A stretch of DNA of 5,879 bases. Source: an uncultured bacterium. Its GTDB lineage: Bacteria > Spirochaetota > Brevinematia > DTOW01. The notes under the pieces are model-generated. The model worked only from the letters and a program-made list of their open reading frames with translations. It made no database searches and had not been told where the DNA came from. A program made the translations under genes and the position numbers. Position 1 is the first letter of the stretch. Every line of letters begins with the position of its first letter. The stretch is taken from positions 1 through 5,879 of the forward strand of contig CALFVP010000061.1 in the NCBI GenBank assembly GCA_937928175.1. Direction: 5' to 3'. Positions 1 through 5,134 of the stretch are shown one piece after another.

Positions 1-2
1 CT

Positions 3-1493
3 CCTAAACCAAGAACCACCCCTAAACCATTACAAACTGAAAGTACAAAAATCGTAAGTCAAAAAAAACAACCTAAGCCACAAACAAAAACAGAAGAAAT
101 AAAAATAACCTTACTTGACAAAATAAAAGTATACCTAAAAGCATACTTTCAAAATATAATAAACATTAAAGGATTCATAAAAAATAAATTCTTTGAGAAA
201 ACTCTCAAAGAAATCCCAGCAGCGTTCAACGATTTAAGAATAATAGGATATATTTTAACCTCAAAAGATGAAAAAATAACTAACGTAGTTAAAGAAAATT
301 TAAACGCTATAAGTCCAATAGCATACGAAATTATATACAGACTTAATAACCTACCAAACAACGAAATTTTTGATAAAGCTGAAAGAATGTACAAGATCTT
401 TACTCAAACAAAAGAAACAACAAAACCAGAAAACATAAAAGATATACTAAAATATACATTCAAGAAACTTTATTTACTACATCCCTTCAAAGATCAAGCA
501 AAATTATTTCTCGTCACCGCTTTTAGAGCTGTAAATAGGTATATTCCAAAATCAGATTTACAAAAAATGGAAAAATTGTTCACAAGAGTATGGGAGTTTT
601 TGTTTGAAGATTACTACAATCAAATAAGAACAGCAATAAACCTAATAATAGGTAAAGAAATATCTGTTAACTCTGAGTACATGATAAGATTTTTAGAAAT
701 AAAAGAAGAAGACTATATAGGATACCTAACGGAAAAAATGGAAATCTCTAAAATAAAAGAAGAGAAACCTAAAGAAGCTAAAGAGCAAGAAAAGAAAGAA
801 AGTAAAAGTAACATCCCAGAAGAAGGTATAGATTTAGTAAATTCAATAAACATAAGAAAAATTCAAGAATCAATAAAAAGAAAAGATTTTCACATAGAAT
901 ACAACGATAAAATATTTATAACAGAAGCGTTAATGGAATTTTACGAAAAGGACATTTATCCGGTACTAGTATTAAAAGCAAAGTACAACATAATTTTTGA
1001 CAGATTAAAAACAACCGATATAAAGAAAAATCTCGATGATATATACATAAATATGAGGACAATTAGAGACAAAATAAACGATTATTACAAAACTGTTGAA
1101 GATATAAAATCAGTAGAATCGGATGTAATGATACCAATAAACAAAAAATCAGGTTTAATAAACACAAAAAATATTGAAAGAACAAGAATATCATACCAAA
1201 TAAGGAAGGAATTTATGGAAATTTTAAGTAAAGTAAAAGATACCTTAGAAACAGTACTTTCTGATTACGAATCTGGTGGCAATATTTTATCGAATCCAGA
1301 AGAAATAATAGAATTCGAAGTTGATAAAATAAAAGGAGTAGAAACGGAAAAAAATTTTTTTGAAGGGGAAAACGTAATAAATGCAATGAAAAAAATTCAA
1401 AAAATTATAGTAGGAATAATATTTTTAATTAGTGAAGGTGATCTTGGAGGATCAAACGTAAAACTAGAAAAACAGGTATACTTAACATTATAA
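3..1493 (+). CDS. Uncharacterised charged helical protein, 5' end outside window
   Basis: I do not recognise this protein. The frame is open from base 3 with no stop, so 496 codons are visible and the true start lies upstream; the ATG at 387 is residue 129 of the visible part and is probably internal. The visible N-terminal ~31 residues are rich in Pro, Lys, Gln and Thr, as in a disordered linker. A mostly helical region follows, with a Leu/Phe-rich stretch around bases 460-650. A second low-complexity linker rich in Lys and Glu spans bases 744-830, and a further ~220-residue helical domain ends the protein. No membrane segment or catalytic motif is visible. The layout of two helical domains joined by charged linkers suggests a cytoplasmic scaffold or adaptor, but that is inference. 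The coding strand is A-rich with C at or above G (1-180: G 13, C 37), unusual for a bacterial coding strand and consistent with lagging-strand coding. Confidence 0.8.
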   Translation, partial: PKPRTTPKPLQTESTKIVSQKKQPKPQTKTEEIKITLLDKIKVYLKAYFQNIINIKGFIKNKFFEKTLKEIPAAFNDLRIIGYILTSKDEKITNVVKENLNAISPIAYEIIYRLNNLPNNEIFDKAERMYKIFTQTKETTKPENIKDILKYTFKKLYLLHPFKDQAKLFLVTAFRAVNRYIPKSDLQKMEKLFTRVWEFLFEDYYNQIRTAINLIIGKEISVNSEYMIRFLEIKEEDYIGYLTEKMEISKIKEEKPKEAKEQEKKESKSNIPEEGIDLVNSINIRKIQESIKRKDFHIEYNDKIFITEALMEFYEKDIYPVLVLKAKYNIIFDRLKTTDIKKNLDDIYINMRTIRDKINDYYKTVEDIKSVESDVMIPINKKSGLINTKNIERTRISYQIRKEFMEILSKVKDTLETVLSDYESGGNILSNPEEIIEFEVDKIKGVETEKNFFEGENVINAMKKIQKIIVGIIFLISEGDLGGSNVKLEKQVYLTL

Positions 1494-1498
1494 ACTTG

Positions 1499-1528
1499 TT
1501 GAATTGAATAGAGCTACTCTTTTACAAT
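1499..1528 (+). promoter_or_regulatory. Sigma-70-type promoter for tRNA-Val transcription unit
   Basis: A -35 box TTGAAT (1499-1504) and a -10 box TACAAT (1523-1528, 5 of 6 consensus) are separated by 18 bp. The predicted start is near 1535, only about 3 bases before the tRNA 5' end, a common arrangement for tRNA promoters. It begins 5 bases after the stop of the upstream gene, so it would drive tRNA-Val, the stalk-like gene and rsmD together. Confidence 0.55.
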
Positions 1529-1537
1529 TGTTTTTGT

Positions 1538-1611
1538 GGGCGGTTAGCTCAGTTGGTTAGAGCGTTGCTTTCACACAGCAAAGGTCGGAGGTTCAAATCC
1601 TCCACCGCCCA
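1538..1611 (+). tRNA. tRNA-Val (anticodon CAC)
   Basis: A full cloverleaf can be folded by eye. The acceptor stem is GGGCGGT (1538-1544) with ACCGCCC (1604-1610), all 7 bp paired, followed by discriminator A1611. The D stem is GCTC/GAGC (1547-1550, 1560-1563) with loop AGTTGGTTA. The anticodon stem is TTGCT/AGCAA with loop TTCACAC, giving anticodon CAC at 1572-1574, which reads GUG valine codons. The T stem is GGAGG/CCTCC with loop TTCAAAT. The terminal CCA is not encoded and must be added after transcription. The next gene's ATG starts at 1613, one base after the discriminator, so tRNA 3' processing would also define the 5' end of that mRNA. Confidence 0.97.
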
Positions 1612-1612
1612 A

Positions 1613-1957
1613 ATGAGCCAAATACTAGAAACCATAAATAAAATTCTAAAACTAGATCAAGATCTCTCAAAAAAGAGAGAAGAGGCAAAAATTGAAGCAA
1701 AAAAAATAATCGAATCTGCTAAAAGAGAAGCTGAAGAATACAAAAATCAAAAACTAGAAGAGCTTGAAAAATTCAAAGAAGAAATAAACCAAAAATTTAA
1801 AACAGAAATGGAAGAGTTCAAAAAAACCACCAACCTAAAAGCCGAAAAAATCCGTAGCTCAATCCTAGAAATATTGAAATCACAAAAAAAAGAAATAGTA
1901 GAAGAAATATCTACAACAGTATTTAAAGAAATAATTGGATCACTACTATCAAAATGA
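1613..1957 (+). CDS. Putative V/A-type ATPase G/H-like peripheral-stalk coiled-coil protein
   Basis: This 114-residue protein is almost wholly alpha-helical and charged, with a long predicted coiled coil from about residue 12 to 100 rich in Lys, Glu and Ala. It has no membrane segment. The stretch LSKKREEAKIEAKKIIESAK, followed by more heptad-like KREAEE repeats, resembles the start of the G (archaeal H) subunit of V/A-type ATPases, which pairs with subunit E in the peripheral stalk, and length also fits (~100-120). No other ATPase gene is in view, so it could instead be another short coiled-coil protein. The frame stays open upstream through the tRNA, where a TTG at 1553 could be called as a start, but those codons are the tRNA itself. 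ATG 1613 is the only sensible start; the next Met is about 60 codons in. No Shine-Dalgarno sequence is present other than the tRNA T stem (GGAGG, 21 bases away). It overlaps rsmD by ATGA. Confidence 0.6.
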   Translation: MSQILETINKILKLDQDLSKKREEAKIEAKKIIESAKREAEEYKNQKLEELEKFKEEINQKFKTEMEEFKKTTNLKAEKIRSSILEILKSQKKEIVEEISTTVFKEIIGSLLSK

Positions 1958-2493
1958 TAAAAATATCAGGAGGATACCTAAAAGGACACCAAATACGTAT
2001 AAAAAGTAACAAAGTAAGACCAACATCAGATGTAGTTAAACAAGCGATATTCAATTCAATTGATGTAGATTCAACGTACTTTCTCGACCTATTCGCTGGA
2101 ACAGGAGCAGTAGGAATAGAAGCTCTAAGTAGAGGTGCAGAATTCGTTTGCTTTATTGACAGTAATTACCAGTTAACCCATCAAATCAAACTAAACTTAT
2201 CATCGTTTAAAATAGATCCAAAAAAATACACAGTAATACACTCTACATGGGAAAAAGGAATAAAAATACTAGAAAAAGAAAACAAAAAGTTCGATACAAT
2301 ATTCATTGATCCATTCTATAATTTCAGAGAATACACAAAGTTGTTAAGCGTAACACAGAGAATACTTAAAGAATCCGGATTAATAATTCTAGAACATTCA
2401 ACAAGAACAGAAATACAAATACCAGAAGGACTAAAAATAATATCTTCTAAGACGTACGGCGAAACAAGTATAGAATTTATAACTATACTTTAA
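1954..2493 (+). CDS. rsmD: 16S rRNA (guanine966-N2)-methyltransferase RsmD
   Basis: RsmD transfers a methyl group from S-adenosylmethionine to N2 of G966 in 16S rRNA during small-subunit assembly in the cytoplasm. The 179-residue protein is close to the family length (about 180-200). It has the N-terminal GGYLKG pattern, the family signature RPTSDVVKQAIFNSI (residues 22-36), the SAM-binding motif DLFAGTGAVGIEALSRGA (45-62), an acidic residue after strand 2 (D69), and the catalytic motif IV as DPFY (119-122). Most homologues have DPPY or DPPF, so Phe for the second Pro is odd although Asp119 and the aromatic Tyr122 remain. The ATG overlaps the upstream stop (ATGA), suggesting translational coupling; no separate ribosome site is clear. 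Its last 11 bases overlap the end of the convergent minus-strand gene. Assignment is firm; retained target specificity is inferred from family. Confidence 0.93.
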   Translation: MIKISGGYLKGHQIRIKSNKVRPTSDVVKQAIFNSIDVDSTYFLDLFAGTGAVGIEALSRGAEFVCFIDSNYQLTHQIKLNLSSFKIDPKKYTVIHSTWEKGIKILEKENKKFDTIFIDPFYNFREYTKLLSVTQRILKESGLIILEHSTRTEIQIPEGLKIISSKTYGETSIEFITIL

Positions 2494-3727
2494 CAATATC
2501 AATCTCAACCCACAACTTAAAAAAATTCGGTAATCCAACATTGACTTGCTGACTTTCGTTAATAACTAAACTTGATGAAACAACCATACCTTCTAATTCT
2601 GACATTAGCCTAGCAGTATTTGGATTTATTTTACCTATAGGTATACCGTTACCTTTCAAAAACACTTTTATTTCATTATTATGAGAAATCAAAATCACTC
2701 TATTATCACCAACAGTTTTAACGTAATCCAAAGTATCCCCAAGGTACTTATCAACATCAACTATAGGTGTTATAATTTTTATTCTATTACTCCTAAAAAC
2801 GATATCATATTCATTATTACTAAGAAACATTTCTATGTTCCTATTAAGGTTTCTTAAAGTAGTTGTAGGATTCTGATTGTAAAGAAAAGAAATAACGTTT
2901 TTTGCTTCAAGTAACAACCAAATTACATTTTTACTTTTCAAATGCTCTATTATAGCTCTCTTTATATGAGATTTATTAACAAGATCAAAATCTGTAGATA
3001 TCAACCTAATAAACTCAGAAAAGAAATCAACAAACTTGTTAGCCTCTATCCTAGATAAAAGAAAATCAATTTTTAACATTGGATCAAAATAAGGAGTTCT
3101 ACTATCCTCAGAAATATTTTTCTTAACTTCAAAGAAAACCCTTTCATCAGGAAAACCAAAATCAAATACAGATTTAAGGTTTATCGAAAAATTTTTCCCT
3201 TCAACAAAATCTATTATCTCTTTAGGTAACGTAAACTTAACACCATTAAGCAAAACAACAAAATTTCTATCATTATCGGTGTAATAATTTACGTAGTACT
3301 TGTTATGATTGTAAAAAAACTTTGTAGAAACTATATCATCAGCAATCCCATTTAAAATAACACTGTCAATACCTAGATCTATTATACTTTCTACATTAAA
3401 ATAACTGTTAAAGATTCCCAAACTACTAATAAACCTATTAAGCTTAACATCACTAAGAGAAACTGTCTGAAAAAAAACGTTTGCAATATCCCTAGGTGTA
3501 AGAACAATACTCGAAAAAACTTTTCTAGCGTTGTCAATGGACAAATTCCTGTACAAAACTCTTAACCCTGGTAAAACGTAACCACTTCTTATTAAAGAAG
3601 CACCTAACACAACTTCATCAGACTCTCCCTTAAGAACGTCTTTTAACTTCCAAAAATTACCAATAACTTCCCCTTCAACTGCAAAATTAAGCAAAGATAT
3701 TTCTTTATACTCTTTCAAATTCCTCAT
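2483..3727 (-). CDS. Uncharacterised protein with HIRAN-like C-terminus, downstream of livK
   Basis: I do not recognise the family of this 414-residue soluble protein. It has no signal peptide or membrane span. The N-terminal ~110 residues look helical, the middle (about 120-205) is rich in beta-type segments with many Phe, Tyr and Asn, and a helical part follows to about 305. The last ~75 residues contain GDNRVILIS, then NNEIKVFLKGNGIPIGKIN, then NTARLMSEL and a final VNVGLPNFFKLWVEI strand. This order resembles the core of HIRAN domains (strand, 'AI.V...G..IGY.', helix with 'a..l...l'), which bind DNA ends, but the usual NPxD motif is not clear, so the match is tentative. ATG at 3727 is preferred; TTG at 3733 is in frame and would add two residues. 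AAGAAAG about 8 bases upstream is a weak ribosome site. It lies 12 bases after the livK-like stop, so the two are probably cotranscribed. Confidence 0.8.
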   Translation of the reverse strand: MRNLKEYKEISLLNFAVEGEVIGNFWKLKDVLKGESDEVVLGASLIRSGYVLPGLRVLYRNLSIDNARKVFSSIVLTPRDIANVFFQTVSLSDVKLNRFISSLGIFNSYFNVESIIDLGIDSVILNGIADDIVSTKFFYNHNKYYVNYYTDNDRNFVVLLNGVKFTLPKEIIDFVEGKNFSINLKSVFDFGFPDERVFFEVKKNISEDSRTPYFDPMLKIDFLLSRIEANKFVDFFSEFIRLISTDFDLVNKSHIKRAIIEHLKSKNVIWLLLEAKNVISFLYNQNPTTTLRNLNRNIEMFLSNNEYDIVFRSNRIKIITPIVDVDKYLGDTLDYVKTVGDNRVILISHNNEIKVFLKGNGIPIGKINPNTARLMSELEGMVVSSSLVINESQQVNVGLPNFFKLWVEIDIVKV

Positions 3728-3739
3728 TTTCAAACTTTC

Positions 3740-4873
3740 TTACTTAACAATCTCAACCACTTCAAAAACACCGTTCTTAACGGTATAGACAGTAAAAATA
3801 GAATTTACATTATCACCTTTCTCATCAAACTTAACAACAAAGTAAGGATCCCTAAACTCAATCTTTTTCATTAAATTGTTTGCTTCGTTTCTATCGTATT
3901 TACCATTTTTTTCCAATAGATTAGTAAGAGTAATAAATAGTATTTTAGTAGCAACATAAGAATTGAAATCAAAGGGACCCACTTCATCATTAGGAAACAG
4001 TAACTTGTACTTTTTATAAAACTCACTTTTTTCATCAATAGGCATTCCAATAAAAGTTACTATATCACCGTTAGCGGAAACTCCAGCTATTTTTATATAA
4101 TCATCAGTTTTAAGTCCATCTCCACCAACAAAAGGAACATTCAATCCTACCTCATCAGCTTGTTTTGTGAGTAAAGCTCCTTCAACGTAAACTCCACCAA
4201 AAAATACAAAATCGGGATTACTCTGTTTAATCTTTGTCAACAAAGCTTTAAAATTTCTCGCCCCAACACTTATAGAATCTCTACCTAAAATAACTCCACC
4301 CAACTTCTTAAACTCTTTTTCAAATTCATCAGCCAATCCCTGCCCATACTCCGTTTTATCATCGATTATGTAACCCCTTTTTAATCCTTTCTTAAAAACA
4401 AACCTAGCAGCAATAGGTCCTTGTTGAGCATCCGTAGGACATACCCTAAAAACATTATCAAACCCTTGCAAAGTCAACTTAGGATTAGTAGAAGCAGGTG
4501 TTATCATCGTAAGATTTTTCCTCTTGTACACACTCGAAGCAGGTATGGAACAACCACTATTCAAATGTCCAACAACCCCTATTACCCTATCATCAGAAGC
4601 TATCTTCTCAGCAATATTAACAGCTTCACCCTCATTAGCCCTATCATCAAAAAACTCTAGTTTTATAGTTACATTAGTGTAAATATTAGTAATTTCACTG
4701 TAAGCTAAAATAACCCCCCTCTTTATCCCTTGACCAAGCGTAGCAATATCACCAGTCAAAGGAGCAGCAACAGCTATCTTGTAAACATCCCTACCTTCAC
4801 CACTCTCACTCCCCTTACCACAAGAAAAAACAAAAAAAGAAAAAATAACCAAAAAAACTAACCACAACCTCAT
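3740..4873 (-). CDS. livK: Branched-chain amino acid ABC transporter substrate-binding lipoprotein (LivK/LivJ-like)
   Basis: This is a type I periplasmic binding protein that would capture a branched-chain amino acid or related compound and deliver it to an ABC permease. The 377 residues match the usual family length. Residues 1-18 form a lipoprotein signal, a short hydrophobic helix ending in VFSC, so Cys18 is the probable lipidated residue; Phe at -2 and Val at -3 make a relaxed lipobox. The mature part begins with VAVAAPLTGDIATLGQGI (34-50), followed by VVGHLNSGCSIPASS (100-114), ITPASTNPKLT (124-134), NVFRV..TD.QQG (140-152), DDKTEYGQGLADEF (171-184) and GGDGLKTDDY (250-259), all typical of the Leu/Ile/Val-binding family. 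No liv permease or ATPase genes are adjacent, so partner and ligand are unknown. A ribosome site lies within TTAGGGGGTAGG upstream of ATG. The gene precedes the 414-residue gene by 12 bases and is divergent from the symporter. Confidence 0.92.
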   Translation of the reverse strand: MRLWLVFLVIFSFFVFSCGKGSESGEGRDVYKIAVAAPLTGDIATLGQGIKRGVILAYSEITNIYTNVTIKLEFFDDRANEGEAVNIAEKIASDDRVIGVVGHLNSGCSIPASSVYKRKNLTMITPASTNPKLTLQGFDNVFRVCPTDAQQGPIAARFVFKKGLKRGYIIDDKTEYGQGLADEFEKEFKKLGGVILGRDSISVGARNFKALLTKIKQSNPDFVFFGGVYVEGALLTKQADEVGLNVPFVGGDGLKTDDYIKIAGVSANGDIVTFIGMPIDEKSEFYKKYKLLFPNDEVGPFDFNSYVATKILFITLTNLLEKNGKYDRNEANNLMKKIEFRDPYFVVKFDEKGDNVNSIFTVYTVKNGVFEVVEIVK

Positions 4874-4878
4874 AAAAA

Positions 4879-4925
4879 CCTACCCCCTAACAAAAATTAT
4901 AAAAAAATAAAAAAAAACTTTTCAA
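4879..4925 (-). promoter_or_regulatory. Promoter and ribosome site of the livK-like gene
   Basis: On the minus strand, -35 TTGAAA (4925-4920, 5 of 6 consensus) and a perfect -10 TATAAT (4901-4896) are 18 bp apart. Transcription would begin near 4889, leaving a leader of about 16 bases that contains AGGGGGTAGG (4888-4879) before the ATG at 4873. The ATCGAT array starts 14 bp upstream of the -35 box, a position suited to an activator or repressor. Confidence 0.6.
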
Positions 4926-4939
4926 AAAAACATAAAAAT

Positions 4940-4999
4940 ATCGATGATATCGATCGATGATATCGATTCGATTATATCGATTTTATCGATTATATCGAT
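4940..4999. repeat. Dense ATCGAT palindrome array with 9-bp period
   Basis: The 6-bp palindrome ATCGAT occurs seven times in 60 bases, at 4940, 4949, 4953, 4962, 4976, 4985 and 4994, plus a variant TTCGAT at 4967. Core CGAT spacings are 9, 4, 9, 5, 9, 9 and 9, and most units are CGAT followed by five A/T-rich bases (GATAT, TATAT or TTTAT). No other dense ATCGAT cluster was noticed elsewhere in the window. The array sits between the livK promoter and the tiny ORF, in the divergent intergenic region. It could be an operator array, an origin-linked protein-binding array, a methylation target cluster, or an expanded microsatellite. The first two seem better supported by position, but no protein partner is identifiable. 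Confidence 0.8.
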
Positions 5000-5017
5000 T
5001 TTATTATATCCACATTT

Positions 5018-5056
5018 TTAATATGTACCTTCTCTCTTGGTAGCTTTCTTAGACAT
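5018..5056 (-). CDS. Possible 12-codon leader peptide or gene remnant with strong Shine-Dalgarno
   Basis: On the minus strand the sequence AGGTGGAGG (GGAGG at 5070-5066) lies 9 bases before ATG 5056, an ideal ribosome site in a region otherwise almost free of G on that scale. The frame reads MSKKATKREGTY and stops with TAA at 5020-5018. An in-frame ATG at 5062 would add Met-Val but sits only 3 bases from GGAGG. After the stop the same frame continues through the ATCGAT array as repeated Ile-Asp codons to a TGA near the livK promoter. It may be a regulatory leader peptide, a remnant of a decayed gene, or chance. No promoter was convincingly found for it, and the livK promoter lies downstream, so it need not be on the livK mRNA. 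Confidence 0.3.
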   Translation of the reverse strand: MSKKATKREGTY

Positions 5057-5094
5057 AACCATAATCCTCCACCTAAACCAAAAAAGCAAAGTAT

Positions 5095-5134
5095 TTGATA
5101 AAAAGTTAACTTAACTTTTAATATAGTTAACTAT
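5095..5134 (+). promoter_or_regulatory. Symporter promoter overlapped by twin GTTAAC palindromes
   Basis: A promoter with -35 TTGATA (5095-5100) and -10 TTTAAT (5117-5122), 16 bp apart, predicts a start near 5129-5133, at the ATG itself. Two palindromes overlie it. The first is aaaagttaacttaactttt (5101-5119), a perfect 9-bp inverted repeat about one base, filling the spacer. The second is ATAGTTAACTAT (5123-5134), a perfect 12-bp palindrome covering the start codon. Their GTTAAC cores are 21 bp apart, two helical turns, suiting two dimers of one repressor bound on the same face. Regulation is inferred; the palindromes are seen directly. Confidence 0.45.

Larger units (their letters stand above)
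4874..5132. other. Candidate replication-origin region (skew reversal)
   Basis: Composition on the plus strand reverses across this intergenic stretch. In 4681-4920 I count G 16, C 65, A 111, T 48; in 5161-5400 G 72, C 17, A 55, T 96. The plus-coded genes far to the left also have A well above T and G at or below C, so the reversal is not merely a result of divergent coding. The change from C-rich to G-rich, reading 5' to 3', is the polarity of a replication origin. The region is AT-rich, holds the ATCGAT array, and has one site (ATATCCACA, 5006-5014) differing at one base from the DnaA box TTATCCACA. No dnaA, dnaN, gyrB or other classical origin gene is in the window, only ~750 bases are available on the right, and a cluster of DnaA boxes is lacking. 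Hence this is a hypothesis. Confidence 0.35.

Noticed and set aside
387..389. ATG 387 as the start of the first protein
   Set aside because: The frame is open for 128 further codons upstream with similar composition, and there is no Shine-Dalgarno sequence before the ATG.
149..394. Minus-strand ORF of 81 codons
   Set aside because: It lies wholly antisense to the continuous plus-strand frame from base 3, has no ribosome site, and its hydrophobic look is the expected shadow of A-rich coding.
1538..1611. tRNA as an integration site for a mobile element
   Set aside because: No integrase gene and no repeat of the tRNA 3' end was noticed; the downstream genes are ordinary chromosomal ones.
1553..1612. 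Upstream TTG start for the coiled-coil gene
   Set aside because: The added 20 residues are encoded by the D arm to acceptor stem of a perfectly folded tRNA-Val; ATG 1613 starts the helical protein directly.
4421..4660. Plus-strand ORF of 79 codons
   Set aside because: It is antisense to the most conserved part of the LivK-like protein and has no family features.
4940..4999. CRISPR array
   Set aside because: Repeats are only 4-9 bp with no spacers of CRISPR length and no cas genes.
4940..4999. Rho-independent terminator
   Set aside because: The palindromes can form only short AU-rich helices and lie upstream of genes on both sides, not at gene ends.
5006..5014. ATATCCACA as proof of a DnaA-dependent origin
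   Set aside because: It is a single site one mismatch from consensus; without a cluster it counts only as weak support.
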